Source: CF-161 sp035259145 (GTDB lineage Bacteria > Chloroflexota > Dormibacteria > Dormibacterales > Dormibacteraceae). Taken from it: DNA of 27,835 nt. The position numbers were made by a program, and so were the translations under genes. Below, in pieces: positions 15,268 through 22,669 of the stretch. Under the pieces are notes generated by a model. The model had not been told where the DNA came from and ran no database searches. It saw only the letters and a list, made by a program, of their open reading frames with translations. The stretch is from contig DATFWQ010000175.1 of assembly GCA_035259145.1 (NCBI GenBank), positions 1 to 27,835 on the forward strand, written 5' to 3'. Every line of letters begins with the position of its first letter. Position 1 is the first letter of the stretch.

Positions 15268-18200
15268 TCAGCCCCAGCTCTTGCCCTCTGGCATGTGCAT
15301 GGCAGCGCCGACTTCCTCGTCCCCCTCCCCCGGCTTCGCCGGGTACTCCCCCGACTCCCCACCCCACGAAGCAGGCTTCGCGGGGACCCCGGTCGCGGGG
15401 ACCCCCTCCCCCGGCTTCGCCGGGTACTCCCCCGACTTCGCGGGGGAGAGTCGTTCCACCCGCTCCGCCTTTAGCATCGGCACCGCTCCAGCGTGCCCCT
15501 CCAGCGGCCCGCTGATGCGGAGGAAGGCTGACGTGCGCACCAGCATCCGCTCGCCCTCTCGCTCGTAGAGCTCGCGGGGGATCAGCACGTTGACCAGCCC
15601 AAATTCGTCCTCCAGCAGCAGGAAGACGATGCCTCGTGCGGTGGCAGGTCGCTGGCGGCAGACCACCAGGCCCGCCGTCACAACCCACTTATGCGGCTGC
15701 ATGGCCCGGAGGTCATCAGAACTGGCCACTCCGGTGAGCCTCAGTCGCATCCGCTCGAAGCTCATCGGGTGGTCCTCAGGCGACAGCTTCAGGATCTCGT
15801 AGTCCGCGGCGACCCGGTCGAACGCCGAGAAGTCTGGGAGATACACCTGGTCCTGCCCCGTCGGAAGGGCCAGGCGCAGCTGCCGTGGGCGCGATGGGCC
15901 AGTGAGCCGCCCGTGCTGCATGCCACCGCCGAAGAGGCCGAGCTGCCACAGCAGTTCGCGCCTGTTGAGGCCAAGATCGCTGAAAGCGCCCACCCGGATG
16001 AGGTTCTCCACTGCCCTGGTCCGCACGCCCGTGCGATGCATGAAGTCGAACAGCGAACGGAACGAGCTGGCCTCGTCACGGGCCGCCACGACCGCCTCTG
16101 CGCCCGCCTTCCCCAGCTCCTGGACGTAGCCCAGGCCGATTCGCACGGCATCGCCCTCGACGGTGCACGCGGCACCGCTCACGTTCACATCCGGCCCCCG
16201 CACGTCGACGTCGTGACGGCGCGCGTCGTTGGTGAAGACGTGAGGCGGATAGAAGCCCATCGGCCAGTTGTTGTAGAGGGCGCAGTAGAACTCGGCCGAG
16301 TAGTGCTCTTTAAGCCACGCCGACTGGTAGGCCAGCAAACCGAAGGCGGCCGCGTGGCTCTTCGGGAACCCGAACGAGGCAAAGCCCTCCAGGTTCTTGA
16401 ACATGTCGGCGGCCACCTGCTCAGGAACGCCCTTGCCAAGCGCTCCCCGCATGAAGCTATCCCTGTAGGTGCCGACCGAGCGCTCCCAGTCCCGCCGGCT
16501 CATGGCTCGCCGGAAGCGTTCTGCCTCGCCGGCCTCCATACCGCCCATGTGGATCGCCACCTGGACCACCTGCTCCTGAAAGAGAACAACGCCCAGCGTC
16601 TCATGCAGTACCTCATCGACCGTGTGGTGCGTCGTCTTCGACGTGGGCTTTCGACCCTCGCGAATCGCTTCACGTGCCTTCACATACGGGTTCACCGCCC
16701 CCCCGACGATCGGACCGGGACGGACGATCGCGACCTGCACGGTGAGATCGTCCAGGTCTTTTGGTCGCGTCCGGGGCAGCATCTGCGCTTGCGCACGCGA
16801 CTCGATCTGGAACACCCCCACCGTATCGCCTTCCTGGATGCGCCTGAAGACGCGCTGGTCGTCGTATGCGATGCGCGACAGGTTGATCACTTGCCCGCGA
16901 TGCTCGGCGATGAGGTCGAGGCATTCCTCCACGAGCGAGAGCATGCCCAGCCCCAGGAAGTCGATCTTGACCATGCGGGCGTCGTCGATCGAGTCCTTGT
17001 CCCAATGACAGACGTAGCGGTTGGGCCAGGCTGCCGGCTGTACCGGCACGCACTCGACGAGGGGGTCCGAGGCGATCACCATGCCGCCCACGTGCTGCGA
17101 TAGATGGCGGGGAAAGTCGTGGATCTCCCAGGCGAGCTCGATGAGGTCCTTCCAGACCGGCGCGTCCACAAGGGGGCGGAACTGCGGCGTGCGCTGCATC
17201 TCCTCGCGCAGAGCCCGGCTCGACCCGTACCCCTCACTCAGCTTGGCCAGCCGGTCCAGCTCGACCTCCGGCAGCCCGAGCGCCTTACCCAGGTCACGGA
17301 TCGCGCTCCGGATCCGGTAGCGGGGAATCGTGGCGACAAGCGCCGCCCGGTCAGGGCCCCAGCGCTCGTGCACCCGCTCGATCAGCTTCTCCCTGATGTC
17401 ACGGGGAAAGTCCAGATCGATGTCCGGAAGGCTGTGCATCTCCTCGTTGAGGAAACGGCCGAGAAACAGCCGGTTGCGGATGGGGTCGATGTGCGAGAGA
17501 CCGACCAGGTAGCAGACGAGGCTTCCGACGCTTGAACCTCGACCTCGGCCTGGCGGCAGGTCCGCAAGTGCACGCGGAGCGCCAGCACGCACCTCCTCGG
17601 CAACCTGCCGTGCCAGGTCGAGCACGTCTTTGTACACGAGAAAAAAGCCGGCCAGGCCGTGCTGGCGAATCAGCCGCAGCTCTTCTCCGAGTCGCGCGTT
17701 GGCGTCAGGGCGCTCCTCCGGCGCGTAGCGGTTGGCGAGCTCACGACCGCAGCACTCCGCCAGCCACGAGTCGGCCGTATGTCCGGTGGGGACCGGTGGC
17801 TCGGGCAGGCGGTAGCCGAGATCTTCGGTGAGGTCGAAAGAGCACGCCTCGGCGACGCGCAGCGTGTTTGCGACTGCATCTGGGAACTCCAGGAAGCGGC
17901 GGACCTGCAGCTCTGGTGCCCGCAGGTGGAACTCACGATTGGGGCGTCGCAGCTGGTGGCTCTCCTCGAGCGTCGTGCGATTCTTGATCGCCACGAGCGC
18001 GTCCTGCAGCCGGTGGCGCGCCTGGTCGTGATAGTGGACGTCCCCGGTGGCGATGATCTCGATACCCACCTTCCGGGCCAGTCGAGCCAGTGCCCGATTC
18101 CGGGCTCGGTCGCCGTGGACGAGGTTGTCCTGGAGTTCCACGAATACGCGTTCAGCCCCAAACCAGTCGACCCAGCGCCGGAGAGCCACCTCGGCCTCCG

Positions 18201-18681
18201 CAACCCTGCATCCCGCAGCCAGCGAGGGCACCTTCCCCTGACGGCAGCCCGTCAGGCAGACCAGGCCGGCGCAGTGCCCGGCCAGCCGGGCCACCGGCAG
18301 GCAGGGGTCTCGGCGCCGGCGTTCGCGCTGGTCCTGCTCGCCGAGATCCAGCCCGTTCGCCAGGCTGACCAGGCGGCAGAGGTTGCCGTACCCCCGCCGG
18401 TTTGCCGCCAGGAGCGTGAGGTGGTGACGCTGACCAAGACAGTGCTCGTCGTCCGCCAGTGTCAGCTCGACGCCCGTGATCGGCTGGATGGAGGCTTCCT
18501 TGCAGAGGCGGGCGAAGACCATGGCACCGAAGAGGTTGTCGTGGTCCGTAATCGCAAGCGACCGGTAGCCTAGCTCCCTGGCACGTTCGATCAACTCCTC
18601 CGGATGCGAGGCGCCGTCGAGGAGTGAGTAGTTGGTGTGCAGATGGAGCTCGGCATAGGCGCTCAGTAGCTCTGCGCCCAC
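15268..18681 (-). CDS. dnaE2: Error-prone DNA polymerase III alpha, DnaE2/ImuC
   Basis: This is the polymerase of the SOS mutagenesis complex that copies past lesions together with ImuB. The 1137-residue product has a PHP domain (HLHTNYSLLDGAS, ITDHDN), the catalytic PDIDLDF (419-425), the third aspartate in KIDFLGL (572-578), helix-hairpin-helix motifs and an OB fold near 1000-1070. The start is taken as GTG 18679-18681, with GAGGG upstream, overlapping the DUF6504-like gene by 19 bp; homology begins at AYAELHLHTNYS. The extreme C-terminus (about 1078-1120) is unusual: it translates two copies of a palindromic repeat as SGEYPAKPGEG before the tail HMPEGKSWG. The gene is last in an SOS-controlled operon. 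Confidence 0.95.
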   Translation of the reverse strand: MGAELLSAYAELHLHTNYSLLDGASHPEELIERARELGYRSLAITDHDNLFGAMVFARLCKEASIQPITGVELTLADDEHCLGQRHHLTLLAANRRGYGNLCRLVSLANGLDLGEQDQRERRRRDPCLPVARLAGHCAGLVCLTGCRQGKVPSLAAGCRVAEAEVALRRWVDWFGAERVFVELQDNLVHGDRARNRALARLARKVGIEIIATGDVHYHDQARHRLQDALVAIKNRTTLEESHQLRRPNREFHLRAPELQVRRFLEFPDAVANTLRVAEACSFDLTEDLGYRLPEPPVPTGHTADSWLAECCGRELANRYAPEERPDANARLGEELRLIRQHGLAGFFLVYKDVLDLARQVAEEVRAGAPRALADLPPGRGRGSSVGSLVCYLVGLSHIDPIRNRLFLGRFLNEEMHSLPDIDLDFPRDIREKLIERVHERWGPDRAALVATIPRYRIRSAIRDLGKALGLPEVELDRLAKLSEGYGSSRALREEMQRTPQFRPLVDAPVWKDLIELAWEIHDFPRHLSQHVGGMVIASDPLVECVPVQPAAWPNRYVCHWDKDSIDDARMVKIDFLGLGMLSLVEECLDLIAEHRGQVINLSRIAYDDQRVFRRIQEGDTVGVFQIESRAQAQMLPRTRPKDLDDLTVQVAIVRPGPIVGGAVNPYVKAREAIREGRKPTSKTTHHTVDEVLHETLGVVLFQEQVVQVAIHMGGMEAGEAERFRRAMSRRDWERSVGTYRDSFMRGALGKGVPEQVAADMFKNLEGFASFGFPKSHAAAFGLLAYQSAWLKEHYSAEFYCALYNNWPMGFYPPHVFTNDARRHDVDVRGPDVNVSGAACTVEGDAVRIGLGYVQELGKAGAEAVVAARDEASSFRSLFDFMHRTGVRTRAVENLIRVGAFSDLGLNRRELLWQLGLFGGGMQHGRLTGPSRPRQLRLALPTGQDQVYLPDFSAFDRVAADYEILKLSPEDHPMSFERMRLRLTGVASSDDLRAMQPHKWVVTAGLVVCRQRPATARGIVFLLLEDEFGLVNVLIPRELYEREGERMLVRTSAFLRISGPLEGHAGAVPMLKAERVERLSPAKSGEYPAKPGEGVPATGVPAKPASWGGESGEYPAKPGEGDEEVGAAMHMPEGKSWG
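15322..15451. repeat. Two palindromic repeat copies translated within the dnaE2 3' end
   Basis: Copies lie at 15322-15356 (truncated after CCCCCGACT) and 15402-15451 (complete). The complete copy differs from the intergenic block at 3426-3474 at one core position (CTTCG for CTACG). Between them TCGCGGGGACCCC is directly repeated (15378-15390 and 15393-15405). On the minus strand the copies encode LSPAKSGEYPAKPGEG and SGEYPAKPGEG, keeping the frame. The site is again next to convergent gene ends (permease stop 15245, dnaE2 stop 15268). Confidence 0.88.
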
Positions 18682-18947
18682 CAGGTGCCCTCGATGTCGT
18701 CGCGATACAGGGTGATGAGATGGCCGCTCTCGAGCGCGAGCCGGAAGTAGGTTCTGGCTACCTGCAACGGGCGCCACCAGCCGTCGTCCACCCGCCAGAC
18801 GTCCTCCACGAGGTCAACACGTCGCCAGCCCGCTCGCTGCATCACCGCTGTCGGCACCCCGGCGTCGACCCTGAGCCGGACCGGCACCGGCGTGTTCAGG
18901 GGTCGAAGTCGATGAGCGCCAACCTTCGCTCTGGGACTCGATTCCAT
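18663..18947 (-). CDS. DUF6504-like small protein of the imuB-dnaE2 cassette
   Basis: The 94-residue product resembles small proteins found between Y-family polymerase genes and dnaE2 in actinobacteria-like genomes (DUF6504 group, from memory). The pattern is PVPVRLRVDAG, WRRVDLVEDVWRVDDGWW, ARTYFRLALESG and LITLYRDDIEGTWWAQSY, rich in Trp and Tyr with alternating strands. The ATG at 18947 has GAGGTGGAG just upstream and makes the gene overlap imuB by 52 bp; no better start follows. Its end overlaps dnaE2 by 19 bp. Tight packing with both polymerase genes implies a role in translesion synthesis, perhaps as an accessory factor; the actual function is unknown. Confidence 0.75.
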   Translation of the reverse strand: MESSPRAKVGAHRLRPLNTPVPVRLRVDAGVPTAVMQRAGWRRVDLVEDVWRVDDGWWRPLQVARTYFRLALESGHLITLYRDDIEGTWWAQSY

Positions 18948-20071
18948 GGCTCCACCTCAACCACCCGTCCGACCGGGCAATAGCCATAACGCGCTTTCAG
19001 CTGCCGAAAGCCCTCCTGCAGCCGGGCGCGCAGTGCGGAACGGGCGCTGGGCAGTGCGAGCTGCTGCCCCACCGCGGGCTCCAGACCGTGCAGCTCCACC
19101 ACCAGTTCGCTCAGTGGACCAGGAAACTGAGCCTCGTCGAGGACTGCGCGCAGCGCGGACCAAATCTGCCGCACATCTGCCAGCGGCTCCTTGAATGTGA
19201 TCATCCGTGACCACTGCCGCTCGCGTTCGGTGGTCGCCCGTAGCAGAGCTTGCCTGGCCGCGAGCCCGCGAAATGCCCGCTGTCGAGTTAGGCGGACCAG
19301 CGTCTGCTCCCAGGCGACCATCAGTGCCGGCCGGCTGGCCAGGGGCGTTTCGAGGCTCAGCCGCTCGGCAAGGCGGAGACGGCGCACCTGCGGCCGCAGC
19401 GGCTCACAATCGTTGCCCTGGGCCAGCTCCCAGGCCAGGGCACCCTCTGGTCCGAACTGAGCCGCCAGTGCCGACCGGGGCATTGCGCGCAGGTCGCCGA
19501 GCGTCCGCAGCCCGAGCACCCGGAGCCGCCTGAGCATCTCGGCGGACACCGGCATGGCCTGTACCGGCTGAGAGGCTAGAAATAACGGCAGCTCTTTCTC
19601 TGCAACGACCGTCGTGTCACCTGGTGCAGCCTGTCGCGCGGCCAGCAACGCCGTGAACCGAGTGGGCGCCACGCCCATCCTGGGCTCCAGCGCCGGCTGT
19701 GCGCAGCGCAGCAGCGCGGCCATGATGGCGTCGAGGCTGCGGTTGTACGTCAGCAGCTCGTCGAGCGCGACATAGACCAGGCCTTGAGCTGAGGGTTCGA
19801 ACGTGAACGCCACTTTCTCCACGGCCCGCAGAATGTCCTCCCAGATGGCCTGGTAACGGGCCGGCCTCGCCTCGAGCAGGGCAACTGTCGGGCAGAGGGC
19901 GACGGCTTCCCTCGCGGTTTGACCGGGGCATACCGCCTGTGCCTCCGCCTCTGGTGACACAGCCTCCACCAGACTGCCGTCGGCGACGGCCGCCGGCAAT
20001 CCCACAAGCTCCCTGTGCTCTGTCAGCTCGCATGCCAGCACAAAGGACCTGATCCAGAGGCAGCCCACCAT
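18896..20071 (-). CDS. imuB: ImuB-like Y-family polymerase homologue
   Basis: ImuB is a catalytically weak or inactive Y-family homologue that links DnaE2 to the beta clamp. The 391-residue product has the Y-family palm and fingers (about 1-160), a helix-hairpin-helix thumb (RLRVLGLRTLGDLRAMP) and a little-finger region (about 225-330). The first catalytic aspartate, which would lie in the N-terminal CLWIRSF strand, is missing. An Asp-Glu pair survives in VALDELLTY (D104, E105), where active enzymes have S-x-D-E. ATG 20069-20071 is chosen because homology starts there and it lies just after a -10 box, with no Shine-Dalgarno, implying a leaderless mRNA. The frame open to 20206 runs into pstS and is rejected. 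Confidence 0.9.
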   Translation of the reverse strand: MVGCLWIRSFVLACELTEHRELVGLPAAVADGSLVEAVSPEAEAQAVCPGQTAREAVALCPTVALLEARPARYQAIWEDILRAVEKVAFTFEPSAQGLVYVALDELLTYNRSLDAIMAALLRCAQPALEPRMGVAPTRFTALLAARQAAPGDTTVVAEKELPLFLASQPVQAMPVSAEMLRRLRVLGLRTLGDLRAMPRSALAAQFGPEGALAWELAQGNDCEPLRPQVRRLRLAERLSLETPLASRPALMVAWEQTLVRLTRQRAFRGLAARQALLRATTERERQWSRMITFKEPLADVRQIWSALRAVLDEAQFPGPLSELVVELHGLEPAVGQQLALPSARSALRARLQEGFRQLKARYGYCPVGRVVEVEPWNRVPERRLALIDFDP

Positions 20072-20078
20072 AGGCTGC

Positions 20079-20099
20079 AGTATACCGAACACACGTTCG
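20079..20099 (-). promoter_or_regulatory. SOS box (LexA site) and -10 of the imuB-dnaE2 operon
   Basis: CGAACACACGTTCG (20086-20099) is a perfect CGAAC-N4-GTTCG palindrome, the Gram-positive LexA/DinR consensus. On the minus strand it is followed at once by TATACT (20084-20079), a 5-of-6 match to the -10 box, and the imuB ATG lies 8 nt further on. LexA bound here would block RNA polymerase. The site lies in the 34-bp gap between pstS and imuB. Confidence 0.9.
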
Positions 20100-20105
20100 A
20101 GTGGA

Positions 20106-21194
20106 TCAGCCGGCCGCGAGGTACGGGATGATCGGTTTGTCCCCCGCGGTGATCTTGGTGAGCTGCACAAGACCAAAGTTCTGAGCGTCAGTGGGTAGCG
20201 GCGCATAGAGCAGGTCTGTGGCGAAGCGCTGACCGTCGGTGATCATCCAGTGCCACATGTAGACGAGCGCTCGGCCCTTCGTGGCGTCAGCCTGGGCGCG
20301 CCGAAGCATCACCCAGCTCAGGGTTGCGATCGGATAAACGCTGGTGCCGTCACCGTCCGTGATCGAGAAATTGGTGGGACTGATCCCGATCAATGCGGCC
20401 GCGGCAGCGGTGCCGCCGGACGGTGTGGGCTGCACGAAGTTGCCGGCCCGGTTCCTGATCAGCGCGGCCTGAAGGCCCGACTGGACCACATAGGCAAGCT
20501 CGACGTAGCCGACACCTCCCTGAGTGGCCTGGACGAGCTGGGCAACTCCAGGGTTGCCGTTGGCACCGGTCCCAGCCGGCCAGTTCACCGTCTTTCCAGT
20601 GCCGACCTTCGTCTTCCACTCGTCGCTGACCTTGCTGAGGTAGTCGGTGAATGCGTAGCTCGTGCCCGAGCCGTCCGAGCGATGGGCCACGGCAAAAGCG
20701 CGGGCGGGAAGGTTGACGTCGGGGTTCAGGCGCTTGATCTCCGGATCATCCCAGCGCTTGACCTTGCCCAGGAAGATGTCGGCAACGGTGGGACCGTCGA
20801 GCTTCAAGTTGTCGAATCCCGGCAGGTTGTAGGCAATCGCCACCACGCCCACCGTGGCAGGAAACTCAACCAGTGATTGGTCGCCGCCTGCGGCCGCCAG
20901 TTCGTCGGGTTTGAGTGGCACGTCGGAGGCGCCGAAGTCGACACTCTGCTGCGTGAAACGCTGGATGCCCGTACCGGATCCGACAGCATCGTAGGCAACC
21001 GTGACGTTGGGGTAGAGGTGCCGGTAGGTGTCGAACGCCTTCTGGTAGAAGGGCGCCGGAAATGTTGCGCCGGCGCCATGGAGCGCGCCGCTACCCACGT
21101 CAGGAGTGGAGGTCGGCGCCGGCGGCGAGCCGGTCCCCCCGCACGCCGCAAGCCAGAACAGGGCGGCCACGACACAAGAAACTCGCGCGAGCAT
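20106..21194 (-). CDS. pstS: Phosphate ABC transporter substrate-binding lipoprotein (PstS)
   Basis: PstS captures phosphate outside the membrane for the PstCAB importer. The 362-residue product has a lipoprotein signal (lipobox LAAC, Cys 18) and the phosphate-binding loops GAGATFPAPFYQKAF, SGSGTGIQRF, FGASDVPL and RSDGSGTSYAFTDYL, so ligand binding looks intact. ATG 21192-21194 has AGGAG about 7 nt upstream; the longer frame to 21284 is not supported. No pstC, pstA, pstB or phoU gene is in the window. The gene instead follows an FtsX-type permease/ATPase pair after an 80-bp gap, where I see no convincing promoter or terminator. Confidence 0.95.
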   Translation of the reverse strand: MLARVSCVVAALFWLAACGGTGSPPAPTSTPDVGSGALHGAGATFPAPFYQKAFDTYRHLYPNVTVAYDAVGSGTGIQRFTQQSVDFGASDVPLKPDELAAAGGDQSLVEFPATVGVVAIAYNLPGFDNLKLDGPTVADIFLGKVKRWDDPEIKRLNPDVNLPARAFAVAHRSDGSGTSYAFTDYLSKVSDEWKTKVGTGKTVNWPAGTGANGNPGVAQLVQATQGGVGYVELAYVVQSGLQAALIRNRAGNFVQPTPSGGTAAAAALIGISPTNFSITDGDGTSVYPIATLSWVMLRRAQADATKGRALVYMWHWMITDGQRFATDLLYAPLPTDAQNFGLVQLTKITAGDKPIIPYLAAG

Positions 21195-21274
21195 TACCTC
21201 TCCTTTTCGGTTGTGCGGCATCGTCCGGGCCCAGGCGCCCCAAGCAGGGGATCTGTAGCGGGCGACATCACGCC

Positions 21275-22669
21275 TCATCGCCACGGCTGCACTTCACGCA
21301 CGCGGCCGTCCGCCAGCAGAAGAACGCGATCTGCAATCTCGGCTACCGCCGGCTCCCTGGTGGCAAGAAGCACGGCGACGCCGGACGCGGCGACGTCCCT
21401 GAGTAAAACCAGGACAGCGCCCGCGGCCGCTGCGTCGAGGCCCGCCGTAGGCTCGTCAGCGATAACGAGGGCAGGTACCCTGGCCAGTGCCCTTGCAAGC
21501 GCGGCGCACCGCCCCTCCCAGGCCGAGAGCCGATCGACCGGCGTCGCCCCGTGATGCTCGAGACCGGTGGCCTTCAGCACCATCGCCACCAGGCGTCCTG
21601 AGTCCCGCAAGGACGCGCCGGCAATGCGGGCCGCGAACGACACGCTCTCCGCCACAGTGACCGACGGGAGCGGACCGTGGGGTGCCAGGCGGCCTACGCT
21701 GCGCCAGACGTCACCGCCGCGATGGCCGGCGACTGTCACCCAGCCCGCATCTGGCGCCTCGAGCCCACCGCACACATCGAGCAGCGCTGATCGCTCAGCC
21801 TGCGAGCCACCGAGCACCGCCACCACCTCGGCCTCGCGAACATGGAAACTGGCATGGTCGACCTGGACCGGCTGGCCTTGCCACCAGCCGGCCACACGGA
21901 CCTGATCCACGATCAGCACCGAGGTCCGCCCCGGATCAACTCCGTTCTGCGCCGGCCGGCCAGGCGTAGGGTACTGCCGCAGGCTGCGCGCGGCCGGCAG
22001 TTCCATGACCCAGTCGACACGGGGCGCCGTTCTGTGGTCTCGCGTAGCAACAATCAGGGATGTCCCCAAACGGCGCAGGACGTCATCCAGGCAGGCACGT
22101 ACAAACTCGGCGTCTTCGTCGTCCAGGCCGGCGAGCGGATCGTCGGCGAGCAGAAGGCGGGGACCCGAGGCCAGCGCTACCGCCAGGGCGAGACGCCTGC
22201 GCTCCGCTGGGCTGAGCTCCGGCGGACGCCGACTCTCGCGCCCGGACAGCCCTAGACCGCCTAGCAGATCCCCCGCCAGAAACCGTAGGCCCGCCGCTGA
22301 AGCCGGCACGCCGGCCAAAGGGAGCTGGGCGTTCTCCTGGGCTGTGAGCGCCGGCCAGAGGTTGGCCTCGGCTTGACGCCCCATGTAGGTGACGCGGCGG
22401 CAATGCTCGTCGCGTCCAGCGCCACTCAGAGCCGTCAGATCGTGCTCAGCTACCCGAACTCGTCCTGCGCGCGGCCGCTCGAGACCGGCCAGGACGCGAA
22501 GCAGCGCGGATTTGCCGCACCCACTTGGCCCCACCACAGCGAGCCGCTCGCCCTCCGCCAGGCTGAGATCGACATCCTCCAGCGCGATCAGCTCGCCACC
22601 CACCACCGGATAGGCGTGCGTAAGGCCCGCGACTTCAACCAGCGCGTCGCCGGCAAGGTTGTAGCTCAC
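21275..22669 (-). CDS. Fused tandem ABC ATPase with degenerate motifs
   Basis: The 464-residue protein is two nucleotide-binding domains in one chain (about 8-225 and 250-464), partner of the FtsX-type permease whose stop overlaps its GTG start (GTGA). Domain 1 has an intact Walker A (GPSGCGKS, 47-54), but the signature reads LSPAERR, the Walker B is LLLADDP (catalytic Glu replaced by Asp) and the H-loop His is replaced (ATRDH). Domain 2 has a ruined Walker A (GGSQAERS, no Lys), signature LSAWEGR, intact Walker B VIADEP and again Arg for the H-loop His (ATREP). At most one composite site should turn over, or the protein may bind without efficient hydrolysis. Confidence 0.88.
   Translation of the reverse strand: MSYNLAGDALVEVAGLTHAYPVVGGELIALEDVDLSLAEGERLAVVGPSGCGKSALLRVLAGLERPRAGRVRVAEHDLTALSGAGRDEHCRRVTYMGRQAEANLWPALTAQENAQLPLAGVPASAAGLRFLAGDLLGGLGLSGRESRRPPELSPAERRRLALAVALASGPRLLLADDPLAGLDDEDAEFVRACLDDVLRRLGTSLIVATRDHRTAPRVDWVMELPAARSLRQYPTPGRPAQNGVDPGRTSVLIVDQVRVAGWWQGQPVQVDHASFHVREAEVVAVLGGSQAERSALLDVCGGLEAPDAGWVTVAGHRGGDVWRSVGRLAPHGPLPSVTVAESVSFAARIAGASLRDSGRLVAMVLKATGLEHHGATPVDRLSAWEGRCAALARALARVPALVIADEPTAGLDAAAAGAVLVLLRDVAASGVAVLLATREPAVAEIADRVLLLADGRVREVQPWR

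Noticed and set aside
15322..15451. CRISPR-like look of repeated GC-rich units
   Set aside because: Only two full or partial units, very short and non-uniform spacing, translated in frame within dnaE2, and no cas genes nearby.
17659..18573. 304-residue plus-strand ORF opposite dnaE2
   Set aside because: It is antisense to conserved PHP and polymerase coding sequence, and the translation has no recognisable domain.
18682..18777. N-terminal extension of dnaE2 to 18777
   Set aside because: It overlaps the DUF6504-like gene, has no family similarity, and the GTG at 18681 with GAGGG fits the start of the PHP domain.
20072..20206. Upstream extension of imuB to 20206
   Set aside because: It would be translated across the SOS box and -10 and into the end of pstS; homology begins at the ATG at 20071.
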